Shown here: piece by piece, positions 1 through 10,965 of the stretch
Position numbering within the stretch: position 1 is the stretch's first letter
How the letters are laid out: each line of letters opens with the position of its first letter
NCBI RefSeq assembly: GCF_000001735.4
Contig: NC_003070.9
Location: 23,235,971 to 23,299,970 of the forward strand
From: Arabidopsis thaliana
Taxonomy: Eukaryota > Streptophyta > Magnoliopsida > Brassicales > Brassicaceae
DNA: 64,000 nt
Direction: 5' to 3'
Translations under genes and position numbers: made by a program
Notes under the pieces: model-generated
What the model saw: the letters and a program-made list of their open reading frames with translations, nothing else
The model's database searches: none
What the model was told of the DNA's origin: nothing

Positions 1-98
1 GGCATTTTGACGAACACTTAGAAGGCAAGTAATAAATTTTAAACTTTTATCTCAAAAGAGTAAAAAGATGAAAGCTTTGTGAGAGAGAGGACACAGAC

Positions 99-351
99 CT
101 TCAGCTGCAGCGAAGACTGAGAATTGTTTCTTCTTTTGTGAGAGCTTGGAAGAACCTAGCCCAATACGAGAAGTACCCAGAAACTGAGGAATTGAAGAAG
201 AAATCGAAGAAGATGAAGCACGAGGAGGAAGACCCAGAAAGGTAGCACGATGAGACAGAGGAAGAAGAACAGGTCGTCTTTGTGAACCATTAAGATTACA
301 AACCAACGAACCAGAACTAGAACTCGAGATTCTCAGAGCATCCGCCGCCAT
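99..351 (-). CDS. SCO1: Plastid elongation factor G, first exon (partial)
   Basis: First coding exon of a nuclear gene for chloroplast translation elongation factor EF-G; the rest lies beyond the left edge. The ATG is at 351 and the protein starts MAADALRIS. About 84 residues are encoded: a Ser-rich, basic, acid-poor chloroplast transit peptide ending near FAAAEG. The donor GT is at 98-97 and splits a Gly codon. I recognise the N-terminus as Arabidopsis SCO1 (AT1G62750), whose GTPase translocates plastid ribosomes and is needed for greening of cotyledons. An in-frame upstream ATG at 420 would add a Lys-rich stretch ([13 protein letters not shown]) unlike a transit peptide, so 351 is preferred. 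No GTPase motif is inside the window, so the name rests on this leader alone. Confidence 0.85.
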
Positions 352-1603
352 TTTTATAAAAATCGCTTCTATCTTCTTCTTCTCTTGCTTCTTCTTCTTC
401 CTCTTGGGATATTGAATCAATTGGTGACACTCTTTGGCTAACGTATCACTTACTCGTAATCTCTCGTATGGCTTGGGGATAACGAAGCCTTTTGGGCTTG
501 GCGTGGTTTGTTTCTGAACCGTTGGTTTAAAAATTGTTTTTTTATTTCTCTCGTCGGTTTTAAAATTTATATGGTCTATAAATTGTCTGAAGTTTTTATT
601 GGTCCAAATGGATAAGGAGACACGTCACCGTCTATGTGTTTAATCCGGATTTTGGATTAATTTTTTTTTTTTTCTTTTAAGATTTTTGGTTTAGAAATAA
701 GGGCAAATAATTAGTATCTAAAGGTAAAGTGAATATATTAACAATTTCGATTCAAATTTATTTTTCGTTTCAGAGAAATTTTAGTTTTCTTTTATTTTAT
801 ATTTTGTGGTTTTGGTTGGATTAAAATTCCAAATTAAAAGACAATCCATTTAAGTCATATATTCAAATATTGTTCGATTTTTGGATTGCGTTTTTTTTTT
901 ATATGGATTGCGTATTTTAGTTAATGGTGTATATATAACAACAGTACAGCTTTATTCCTCACAACACTAGCTCATTATCAAACTTAGGTTAAAGGAAGAA
1001 TTCACAAGTATGGCAAACTTGATTTGGCGATAACAACTGAGTAGTCGAAAAGCTGGCACGTCTAAGACATTCTCATTTCTCAATATAGCTCGTGTTTCAT
1101 TTATGATTCCGTCCTACTTGTATAGACCAATTACTCTCTCATAACCATATTTATAAGTTCTCAAATCTAATTAATATAGCTCAAACTAATGTTATAAAAA
1201 ACAAAACAAAAACACATACAGACTAGTTCACAACAGACGGAAGGAACATTGAAAAATAAAATAAAAAAAGACAAAGGTACAAGTATAACTAGGTTTTGCT
1301 TAATTACCAAAATAGACAATGTCTATGATTATGATTCTCTAATTGTATTACTAATGAATCTTACCAAGCAGATATTTGTGGGCCTTAGAAAGAGTCCAAC
1401 AAGGCAACAAGGTGTTGCAACTTTTTCACCATCTTTCAATAATATACAAAATATTCACATACGATTTATACAGAAAAATCAACAATACCTACCTATATGA
1501 CAAGTACAAGGTGTGACATACATGTATACATACATCCAATCATAAGCTTTTTAATTTTCTAGTATAAGTATAAAACAATTTTTTTCTGTATGAAAACATT
1601 TAA
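352..1603. other. Spacer: SCO1 promoter and PMEI 3' flank
   Basis: AT-rich spacer. It holds the SCO1 5' UTR and promoter, a poly(T) run near 660-675 and the 3' flank of the PMEI gene. No coding or repeat structure is convincing; the short plus-strand frame at 1249-1500 has no family character. Confidence 0.6.
491..500. promoter_or_regulatory. Site II-like TGGGCT element upstream of SCO1
   Basis: A TTTGGGCTTG motif lies about 140 bases upstream of the SCO1 ATG. TGGGCY (site II) elements are typical of Arabidopsis ribosomal and organelle-biogenesis promoters, which fits the gene. A single copy is weak evidence. Confidence 0.35.
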
Positions 1604-2542
1604 TTAAGAAAAGTTTTCTTGCGTAGAGGCGTACATATTAATGAGAGCAAGCGCGTTGCTAGTAAGCCGAGCTACCTCAACAACATGTCGTCGAACCAAA
1701 TCTTTCACGGCCGTTTTAACTAGACTGAAACCATCCATACATGTGTCATCATTCGTGAGAGCAGCACTAACCCATGTTTCAACATCCGACATAACCATCT
1801 CAAACTTTGCACTATCTTTATAGTTGATAGAATCCAATTCCCTTATCGAATCTTGAAGCGAAGTCACCGAGTCTCCAATCTCTTCAACGCAATCAGCAAC
1901 CGCAACTACTTCCAAACGTGTTAGACCACCTCCGTGAGATATGTTTTTGACGAATTTGGAGGCAGATTTGGCGGATGAGAGGGTGAGATTGAGGGCGATG
2001 ACAGCGAGTTTTTGAGGGTTGGAACGGATTGTTGAGGCGTAAGGAGATAGAGAGTTGTAGCAAATGGTTTTGTAGAGTGTAATGTTACATGATGTTTTGA
2101 TGTAATCTAAGTTGGTTTGATTTGAGTATGTTGATGAAGATGATGATGGTGATAATGATGATAGAGGTGATGATGATGGTGGCGGTGGTGGTGGTGATGA
2201 TGGTGATAATGATAGTGGTGGTGGTGATGATGGTGATAATGATGATGGTGGTGCCGATGATGGTGATGATGATGGTGGTGATGGTGATAATGATGGTGAT
2301 AATGATGATAGAGGTGATGATGATGGTGGCGGTGGTGGTGGTGATGATGGTGATAATGATAGTGGTGGTGGTGATGATGGTGATAATGATGATGGTGGTG
2401 CCGATGATGGTGATGATGATGGTGGTGATGGTGATAATGATGGTGATGATGATGATGGTGATAATGATGATGATGATGTTGTGATGAAGAGAAGAATAGC
2501 TATAGAGAGATGAAGGATTTGGGTTTGAGATAAGATGTTCAT
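1604..2542 (-). CDS. Ser/Pro-rich pectin methylesterase inhibitor-like protein
   Basis: Single-exon gene of 312 residues (AT1G62760 by recollection). Residues 1-22 form a hydrophobic secretion signal. Residues 23-137 are almost only Ser, Pro and Leu, an extensin-like linker containing a perfect 49-residue tandem duplication. Residues 145-305 are a PMEI/invertase-inhibitor four-helix domain with the four conserved cysteines C152, C161, C218 and C268 that make two disulfides, the ADCVEEIGD motif and the WVSAALT..DTCMDGF signature. Family members bind pectin methylesterase or invertase in the apoplast. The long Ser/Pro arm is unusual for the family (PMEI9, 8 kb away, lacks it) and may tether the protein to the cell wall. 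Which enzyme it inhibits cannot be told from sequence. Confidence 0.93.
   Translation of the reverse strand: MNILSQTQILHLSIAILLFITTSSSSLSPSSSSPSLSPSPPSSSPSSAPPSSLSPSSPPPLSLSPSSPPPPPPSSSPLSSLSPSLSPSPPSSSPSSAPPSSLSPSSPPPLSLSPSSPPPPPPSSSPLSSLSPSSSSSTYSNQTNLDYIKTSCNITLYKTICYNSLSPYASTIRSNPQKLAVIALNLTLSSAKSASKFVKNISHGGGLTRLEVVAVADCVEEIGDSVTSLQDSIRELDSINYKDSAKFEMVMSDVETWVSAALTNDDTCMDGFSLVKTAVKDLVRRHVVEVARLTSNALALINMYASTQENFS
2143..2447 (-). repeat. 147-bp in-frame tandem duplication inside the PMEI gene
   Basis: Bases 2143-2300 recur exactly at 2290-2447, a period of 147 bp (49 codons), so the coding frame is kept. Each unit encodes the same Ser/Pro/Leu block, including a PPPPPP run. The DNA is itself a degenerate GAT/GGT minisatellite, prone to slippage and unequal crossing over. 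Confidence 0.95.
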
Positions 2543-2626
2543 TTTTGTATCGTGCTTTCTTTTTTGGGTCGTCGATTGCTTTAAAAGAGGAATGGCCTAG
2601 GTGAAACTAATGGGCATGTGCATGTA

Positions 2627-2652
2627 TGTATATATAGTGTGTGTATATATAG
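2627..2652 (-). promoter_or_regulatory. TATA boxes of the Ser/Pro-rich PMEI gene
   Basis: Two CTATATATAC motifs read on the minus strand, about 85-110 bases upstream of the ATG at 2542, the expected spacing for a TATA promoter with a short leader. Confidence 0.55.
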
Positions 2653-4263
2653 AACATGTGATATAATATAATAATAAATTATACGTAAAAGGAAACTTGT
2701 GAAAAGAAAATTGGTTGAGTCTATTAATAACTCAATCATATCTAATAACTTTTACTTGATTGAAGCTGAGGTTTTTTGGTGGGAAAGCTTACCAATTACA
2801 TCCGGCTCCAATGTTTAACGTATTCTGGATTTGTCACATATGCTTCAAAAAACATATTTTACTCATAAACGACCAAATATATATATCTTTAAGGCCGAAG
2901 AGTATGGATTCCCATATTTCTAAAGTATGGAAGAAATCGTTAATTGATTATAAATAATTTATGAAAATGAATATAAATAATTATTGTATATGAAGTTGTT
3001 AAATTGAATTTATTAAGTTAAGTATTTTTCACATATAAGTATTTTTCATACATTAATAATTGCGTGAAATTTTAGCAATGGAACTTTTCTTCCATACAAT
3101 GGGTCGATATGAAAATAATTTAAGTAGAATGTTATGAAATACTTAAAGTTTTATTAAGATCTAAGAAAATGTTAGATATTGATTAATTTAGGCATACACG
3201 TTTATTAGTAATCTAAGAAAGCAAATTGAGGTGATAAAACTATTTTTACTTTATTTATTAATTATTGTATTTATTAGTTGTAATAATTAGTTATCTATAT
3301 GAACTCCATAAATACCGTAAGAGAGGCTTGACCTTTGAAGAATTTAGTTGGTTTTTTCTAAATCTGTTGTATATGATGAATTAATTCGTCCAACTACAGT
3401 TTGGTCCAGCTATATAATTCCCATTTTATTGAAGCTAGATCCTTCCAAAAGAAAAATAAATTCAGAGTGGATACAGAAAAAGATCAGTCGGCAATATAGC
3501 CAATAAATCAAATCTTTGAAATTTAATAAAACAGTGACCACCGTAGTGATTCGCTTCTAATGATATATCATGAAGACTCTAGATTCTAAATATATTATTC
3601 GGAGCATAAAAATATTTTTATAGTTCTGAGATTATAAACCAGAATTTAGACTAATTCCCGATAGAGTTTTCGTTTATAAGTTTTCTATATTGTTCATAAT
3701 ATTTGTTTTTGAAATTTTCAAATGTGAAAATCATTATCAGCCACTGAAAATTATCTGTCCTGAACATGGAGACAAAATATACGTTCTAATTTCTGATTTC
3801 GTACAAGGATCGGAAGGTTTCAGAAAACGTATTTCGTGATCCTTTTTCACATATACGTACATTGTGTTTGACGTGTTCGTGTTGTGTTAGAATTTTGATT
3901 TCCCGTTTATAATTATAAGTTATATATTTTTTTTTTTTAATTTTGTTTAAGAATTAATCAAATGAAGGCATTCCTCATTCACGATCATATTTGCTAGCCC
4001 ATGCTTCTTATAGCTATTGTTTTGCCTACTAGACTTGTTTGTCTAAAAGAAGTAAATTAATATATGCATGCATGAGCCACTCTTTTTGTCTCTAAATTAT
4101 GCTATTTTAAAGGTAGTGATTTGAATACCTATCTCATATTTATGTGCTTGCCTTTAACTATACATGCCCTTATCTGCCTACTTTAAACTACGTACTTTAC
4201 TTGCATGTACTTGTTTTTTGCTCTATCCAGAAGGTAGCTTGAACTGACATCGTGACTTTATAT
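2653..4263. other. Spacer without recognisable genes
   Basis: AT-rich DNA between the PMEI promoter and the left end of the hAT remnant. I see no ORF, RNA gene or repeat with support; the 65-codon plus-strand frame at 2760-2957 has no family character. Confidence 0.5.
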
Positions 4264-4430
4264 AGAAGTGTCAATTGGGCTGTCCAAAGCCCAATGGTCA
4301 TGTCCACTTGGACCATCATTTTTTATGGGTTTTTATGGTTGGTCTTTAATGGACATGGTCTGAAAACTTGTCCAAGACCATTAAGGACCATTGTCCAATG
4401 GTCAGCCTATGGTCAGCCCATGATTTTTCA
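4264..4430 (-). repeat. Subterminal motif cluster at the 3' end of the hAT remnant
   Basis: A dense cluster of ATGGTC/GACCAT and TGGACA/TGTCCA motifs in both orientations, beginning near TAGAAGTGTCAATTGGGC at 4264. Short subterminal repeats in both orientations beside the terminus are typical transposase-binding sites of hAT elements, and this block lies just past the transposase 3' end. No matching inverted terminal repeat was found on the other side. Confidence 0.5.
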
Positions 4431-4690
4431 ACTACACTTAAAGAAGTTTATTTTGACGTGACACAACTTGCATTTCGTCTCTGCGTTACTGTTTGGTGCT
4501 TTGTTTGTGTCTTACATGGTTCTATTTTTCCTTGTTTCTTAAGCAAAACCCTTTGTTTATGAGAAACAAAGAAAAGAAAAAACGATTACATAAGCTTCTA
4601 AGTCACAGACTGAGAATAAGAAACACATAACCATAGGCTCAGAGTTTAAGAGAACAGCCATGTACCTGTTTCTTCCCAGTCTTGAAACGT

Positions 4691-6919
4691 TCATGCAAGG
4701 GTGGTGTTTGTGTCCTCTTGACCTTGGATCTCATCAGTTTCTACAATAAGAAAAACCGAGCTATTAATCTAAAAGCTGCAGTCCAAAAGCCATATAAGTT
4801 TACTATTATAAACGAGTTCAAGATGTGAATATTACCAACTTCTTGAAATCCACGAAACCAGTTTCTAGTACATAGGAGGGCTTGCACATTAGTAGGTAAA
4901 AGGCAGCTTCTATATTTGTTAAGCACACGACTACCTATACTAAAAGCTGATTCCGATGCCACGGTAGTGATCGGAATGCTTAAGATATCACATGCCATCG
5001 ATGACAATTCTTTAAAACGCGAGACATTGTTTTTCCAATATGCAATAACATCCATATCTTTAAAAGAGACCATATCTAACACAGGCTCTTCCAAGTACAT
5101 ATCTAATGGTGATTTTCCAGTTCCATTTCTTTGAGAAAAGTAAGAGTAAAACCCCTGAAATATGACCAACAAAAGAAAATATGACCAACCGTATAGTTCA
5201 ACAATCACAACAGACAACCCATTCTCACTAAGTATAAGAATGCATTTTCATAGCCACTAACTATCACAACAAACAAACATACAAGAACAATACTGTAAAC
5301 ACACAAAATTAGCAACTTACATCATATCCAAATGGGATATCCTTTCGTGAAGATTGAGAAGTGCTTGCTGCAACGTTGCATGTGGTTCTTTTATAAGCTC
5401 CAAATAGTTGAACCATCTTATCACGCACATGAGTCAAGTTTTCCTTACTGGTCAATGGATTCAGAATATTATAACAATATTCTAAAGCTGAGAATTTCAA
5501 TCTTGGATCAAGAACTGCAGCCATCGCAAGAATGTCGCTGAAATCTTCCCAATATTTATCATATTTCTCCGTCATATCTTCCACCATTTCACGAATAACC
5601 CTATCATGAGAATCATCATGATCTCCCAGCCAACATTTAATCGCTCATACTTGCATAAAATACACGTTTGCTGTCGGATAAGACGAACCCGAAATCAGCT
5701 TTGTAATCTCAGCAAATGGTTTCAAAAGGTCACATATCAGTTCTGCTCTTTCCCACTCCACAGCAGATGGGAAACTCTTATAAACCCTATCTACTTCTGC
5801 AAGACTACGCAATACATCCTTAAACTGAATTGCTCGTGAGAGCATATGATAAGTGGAGTTCCAGCGGGTTGAGACATCTAAAACTAAACTTGCCTCAGTT
5901 TGAATTCCAATTGTATCCATACAATTCTGAAATAAATTTTCTCGAGTCTCAGATCCTTTCACATACTTCACAGTCTCTCTAATTTTCTCCAAAGCTCCAG
6001 ATATCACTTCCAAACCATCTTGAACTATCAAGTTTAGGATATGTGCTGAACATCTCACATGAAAGAATTCTCCGCTGCAGACAAGATCTTTTTGTAGCTT
6101 TCTCTTTAAAATGCTTTGCATAGTATCATTTGCAGAAGCATTATCCACAGTTAAAGTAAAAATTTTCTTCTCAATTCCCCAATCTTTCAACAGCTCACTA
6201 AGCTTCATTGCTATAGCTACTCCAGAATGTGGAGGCGGGAAAGCAGAGAAAGATAAGATCTTCGTTTTCAGAACACCATCAACATCTACATAATGAGCTG
6301 TTAAGCAAATATAACTTTCAACAGTTAAAGCTCTCCACAAATCTGTTGTTAAGCATATTCTACCCGGGATTATAGCTAACTTTTCCTTAAGCTTAATTTT
6401 CTCTCTTTCATAAATCTTGTAGACATCAGAAGCTGCAGTATTTCTGCTCCAAAATTCTATAGAAGGGTTAGCATATGTAAAGGCTTCTCTAATTCTTTCA
6501 TATTCGACAAACGAATATGGAAGATTATGTTGAACTAAAGCCACTGCAATCATTTCTCTAAAGACCATCATATCCACCTTTCTGCTAATTCTAGGTGTAC
6601 TTCCAGGAGTCTTTTCACAAGATCTCATATGACGATTCATGGTATTAGTACCATTTCGTCTCAGATTCAAGTGATAAGTCTGCTCACAATATTTGCATGT
6701 AACCTCAGTTTTCCCATTAGGATATTTCTGTCCTCTATCGAAGTTTTTCCAGCATGCAGCACGAAATCTACTTACACTACTATTACCTCTCTCAGCTGTC
6801 CCTGAAGAAGCAGTTTCATGAGGTAGTATTTGATCCATTTCTGGATCTTCATGGTCCATTTCTTGATCCTCAAGATTAAAGTTGTCTTCATCAACCAAGT
6901 TTTGAGTATCCAATTCCAT
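4691..6919 (-). pseudogene. hAT-family transposase (BED zinc finger), one nonsense codon
   Basis: Transposase of the RICESLEEPER/Ac-like hAT group. Three exons read cleanly: 6919-5321, 5154-4836 and 4740-4691, with GT-AG introns and matching phases. In order: an acidic N-terminus; a BED zinc finger (CKYCEQTY then HMRSC, about residues 75-105); the catalytic RNase-H-like core with the LTTDLW, TVDNASAND and RCSAHILNL blocks; and, in exon 2, the hAT dimerisation region ([15 protein letters not shown], then FRGF). The frame is interrupted by one TGA at 5648-5646, after residue 424 (YFMQV), where relatives usually have Trp. Downstream reading continues in frame, so this is recent inactivation of a once complete transposase. 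It sits between two PMEI genes and shares no context with them. Confidence 0.88.
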
Positions 6920-6995
6920 ATTTCTGAAACAAATAAAGACATACACACGTTTAGCAGTGATAATTAAGCATGAACAAATCACATTCCAATGAGAA

Positions 6996-7113
6996 ATATA
7001 CGATAATAATCAATAAGACAAATGGTTCCTATTCCATGAACTATGTTTTTAAAACCTTTCAATACACGTGACCTTTTTTAAAGCTCAAGCATATACGATA
7101 ATAATCAATAAGA
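6996..7113. repeat. Direct repeat upstream of the hAT transposase
   Basis: A 23-base motif (ATATACGATAATAATCAATA then AGA) occurs at 6996-7018 and 7091-7113. A fragment of it plus AAAAGTTTC/TTTTTCTTT tracts recurs to about 7215. It lies on the 5' side of the transposase and may be the rearranged terminal region. Confidence 0.6.
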
Positions 7114-7604
7114 AAAGTTCCTTTTTCTTTTCGTATCAAATAGCAAGAAGATGAAGATGACTTGACTTTGTCGTCTGCAACATTCAATAAGAAAAGTTTC
7201 TTTTTCTTTATTATAAAGTCTTTATATATATAGCTAAGCCACTTTAAAATCGCAACAACAACAAAAAAAAAAATGTAGAAATAGGGCTGAATTTTATATA
7301 GACATTGTGACTTCAGATATATATGACTTCTATACTAATGTTCTATAGAACCTTTTTCACTTTATCTAACTTCGAATTTTGTCGAGTGGATGGACTAAGT
7401 TTCTCTTTGAGTTTTCACTTCCATGTTTCTAGTTTTTTCCATTGGGCAGACAAAAAGTTTTAAAATATCGATTGTAAACCAAACTAATTTTGATTAATGC
7501 AACATTTACATTTTATCCATGTATGTTTTTTTATAATTTTAAAAGCTTTAATTTAATGTTAAAATCAGACATCAAAATTGTTAAATAATCAACATTAGTA
7601 TATA

Positions 7605-7630
7605 AAGGGAGGGGGGGGGGGGTGGGGGGC
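7605..7630 (+). repeat. Poly(G) tract
   Basis: A run of about 12 G interrupted by one T and followed by six more G (7608-7629), in an otherwise AT-rich spacer. It could form a G-quadruplex and is likely length-variable. Confidence 0.8.
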
Positions 7631-7811
7631 ATCGACTTCTATATAAGTATTAATTACTAATTGATTGTTGGTCGAAAACTCATTATTTTCTCACATGATA
7701 TATAGTAGATCCCAATAATCTCGAACAAGTAAAACTGATCTGTAATGAAAATAAGATACAATCCGAGATGAATGAATCAAAAGAATGATCATTTCGAAGT
7801 AACGTGTTGTA

Positions 7812-8009
7812 TATGATCTCATATTAGAAGTGTGGAAAGTTATGATCTCGTATTAGAAGTGTGGACGAACTAGTCTAATATACACGAGTCATGAACCTAT
7901 TTACTCATTTTTAAATTAGTTTTGAGTTGTAAATCCATAATTTCTCACATTTAATTGGTTAGTCTTAAAAACTGATTCTCACATTTAATTGGTTAGTCTT
8001 AAAAACTGA
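7812..8009. repeat. Short tandem duplications in the spacer
   Basis: Two local duplications. TATGATCTCRTATTAGAAG then TGTGGA occurs at 7812-7836 and 7841-7865 (one difference). An exact 34-bp unit starting TTCTCACATTTAATTGG occupies 7942-7975 and 7976-8009 head to tail. Confidence 0.85.
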
Positions 8010-10114
8010 TCTTGATGGTATAGACGCCAAATTAGAATCACAAGTGCACTCACTAGTCATGATAACTAATTTGTTACATTCGTTTCCGTAATGAATTAGA
8101 TGTTTCGTAGACGTAATTTACGATGGCCAAAAAGTTAACATCATTATCGTTGTTGCATGCATACTTTTCTATTGGTAAAAGGTATACGAAATCTTAAGAC
8201 CATATTAGTCTAATTATATCTTGTTGGCATTATGTGCGGCCATTCGGCCATTCCCCTTATAGGTTTATCCAACTGATTAAATATCTCAAAGTTATAGCTT
8301 AAATTCTTATGCATTGTGAATTTTTCATTGTCATCATCGTAAAAAAGTTGATTTTATACCCTATTGAAACATACCTATGGAAAATTGGAAAATTATAAAT
8401 TCATAAAACATATTCATATTTGAACTATAGTTTAGTCGTTAAGGAAACAGATTATAAACCGTACGTCGAATTATCAATTTTGAATCAAACAATTCCAATA
8501 ACCCAAAACTTGCCATCATCGTCCAGGAAGCAAGATGTAAACTCTCTACCCTATGAAATCTCTTGGCTCACAACCACGTAAACTTTTTCAGTTTAAATAA
8601 AATAAAAAAATAAGACAATATAGAAACAAAATCAATCTAAAAGTCACGTCTCAACAACACAAATAGCCCATTACGGCCCAGCCCAAACTTGAGACCTGTT
8701 GAGGTACATATAAATAAATGCATTTTTAAGATCTTAAAAGTGATTACGATTAGGAACTTAAAATGTAGAATTATTTCGTTCATCATTAAACTAAGAAATG
8801 CGTAACGTCATTTTCAAAACATTAAAATATGTAATAGTGTTTTCCATTCGTCTTATTTTGCGTCTTTAACCGTCAATTGCGGGAACTAAAGTTCGTATTT
8901 GATTTATTTTAATTTTTCATCACAAAATTTGGTAGTTGTCGTTGAAAGTCATGTCCTGTCCTTTTGGGTGACGTTTGTCATTTTCGAGCACATGAACAGA
9001 ATTATAAGCATAGTTCGCTATAAGACAGAATTCAGATTAATTTACTACGTACTATTAATTATTTTGCAAAAAAAAAAAACGATTTGCAGAAATTCCTTAA
9101 ATTTAATTTGGAAATTTATTGCCAGAGGAGATTTTAATGTTTTAAACATTTGAAGACGTCAGTTGTTTTTCAAAAAAAAAAAACCTAAAACGAATAAATC
9201 TAATGGCATTGTCGAATGAATGACCCATTTTGAAACTAAAAATGTTGAGTGAATATTTCAACTCTGTCCACATCATACATTACAGATCATGTGGTCAATT
9301 ACAGATGTTAGTTATAATTGTATATCACTGGCTTAAATTTTTAGTATATGATATTAATCAGAATTATTTGATTTCAGTATTATCTAATGAAAAGTAGGTC
9401 GTTTTCCAATTATTCAGCATAAAATACGCTAATTTTGTCTTGAATCACTAGAAACAAATCAAGACTTTTGTCTCTGGACAAATCTTGTCTCCCAACGTTC
9501 TCCCCTAATTATGTTTTATCATCACGTTAATTTGTTAGAAAACAAAATCCAAAAGATTTCAAAATATATAAACAGAAGATGTATAATTAGTAATCGTTCT
9601 TCTGTTTTATTGTTATAGTTTGAAGCTTTTTTATTAATTACTAAATTACAAAAAAAATTGCATTAAAAACAATTAAAACTTTAATGTATTTCTGATATTA
9701 TACATACTATAAAAAATTTAGAAGGGAGTGGACTCATTTAGTAACACCTTTACCAATGTTTACACGTAGCCAAAATAAAATTGAAAAATAGTAAAGCTTA
9801 GTTTGAATCTCAATAATGCATTTAATATGGTTCAATGATTCAATCTTTGCGATGAAGTTAGAATATGCCAATATGAAGTATATCTCTTCGACAAAAAAAA
9901 AAATATGAAGCATATCTATAATTTTACACCCAAAAAAGGTGACTATATATCATTATCTTAAAATACAATATTATACAGGACACAACAAAGATTGTTACAC
10001 AATCTTGAGTTTACTTTCCGACCGACGAAAAAAAAAGATAACAATTTACACAACTAATTGAAGTTTAGATTCAAACTCTCACTTACAAGCCAAAATTTTC
10101 ACATTTAAGTCCAT
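8010..10114. other. Spacer 3' of PMEI9, no supported feature
   Basis: About 2 kb of AT-rich DNA with several A or T homopolymers. No coding potential, RNA gene or transposon terminus could be supported. Confidence 0.5.
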
Positions 10115-10866
10115 TTAAGGAAACTTCACACTTCGCTTCTCTGCAAACTGATTAACCAAAGCAAGAGCATTGCTAGTGACTTGAGCCACGTGAACCACCT
10201 TATACCGAATCAGTCTTTTGACTTTGCCTCCCATGGCTCGTTCTGAGAATCCATCTAGACACGTTGTCTCGTCCGTCAAAGCGGCACTGACCCATGTTTG
10301 AACGTTACTCATTTTCCACATGAAGTCCTCACTAGCCACAGCATGACCAGCTCGAGCAAGTTCCTTAACCGATTGAGCTAACCGGTCCACGCTATTGCCT
10401 AGCACTTCGATGCAATCTTTGATTGCTAGATATTCCCTACGTTTAAATTTTGGTGTCCTAAATATAATGAAAAAAATGTTAGGGATAAATAAACTTTTGT
10501 AATCTCTTAAACACCGGTTTGGGCTGCAAACAGAGAGTACTGCCTGGTTTTAAGTGTGTGGTTCACAAAAAAAAAATGTTAGGGAAAAGCGTACTCTTTG
10601 GTTAGTTTGGCGACGAAGATAGTAACGGATTTGGCTCGAGCCAAGCTGATGATGAGAGCAGTCTGGGCGAGATCTTGGTCATTGTTGTGGCGGATCTTGG
10701 TGGCGTAAGCAGAGAGTGTGTGCACGCATAGTGATGGATATTGGGTGGTTTGGCATGAAGACACAATAAACTGGTCTGATTCCGACCGGTTTGGGGTTGC
10801 AGATGAAGATTGGAGAATGGTTATTGATAGAAGTATGACTAGAAAGATTGTATTTTTAAGCTCCAT
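10115..10866 (-). CDS. PMEI9: Pectin methylesterase inhibitor
   Basis: Two exons, 10866-10595 and 10457-10115, joined by a 137-bp GT-AG intron that splits a Glu codon; 204 residues. The first 23 residues are a hydrophobic signal peptide. The mature part is a compact PMEI four-helix bundle with cysteines C38, C47, C106 and C157 in the family spacing and the WVSAALTDETTCLDGF signature. I recognise it as Arabidopsis PMEI9 (AT1G62770). It should be secreted to the apoplast and block plant pectin methylesterases by a 1:1 complex, so changing pectin de-esterification and wall stiffness. It is a diverged paralogue of the Ser/Pro-rich PMEI at 1604-2542; the two are separated by the hAT remnant. Confidence 0.93.
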
Positions 10867-10930
10867 GGTGTTTTGGTTTGTTTGTTTGTTTATTTTTTCT
10901 AAAATGAAGAGAAGGTGTATCAGTGGATGC

Positions 10931-10943
10931 TGTTTATATAGGG
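10931..10943 (-). promoter_or_regulatory. TATA box of PMEI9
   Basis: CCCTATATAAACA on the minus strand, 65 bases upstream of the PMEI9 ATG: a strong TATA consensus with the correct orientation and spacing. Confidence 0.6.
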
Positions 10944-10965
10944 TTTGATTTAGGTCAAAATAAAT

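Noticed and set aside
2122-2484. 120-codon plus-strand frame of Met and Val only
   Set aside because: It is the antisense of the Ser/Pro repeat in the PMEI gene; its composition follows from GAT/GGT repeats.
7290-7320. Possible 5' terminal inverted repeat of the hAT remnant (GGGCTGAATTTTATATA)
   Set aside because: Only GGGCTG and a few AT bases resemble the 3' end; no convincing inverted match, so it is not annotated as a TIR.
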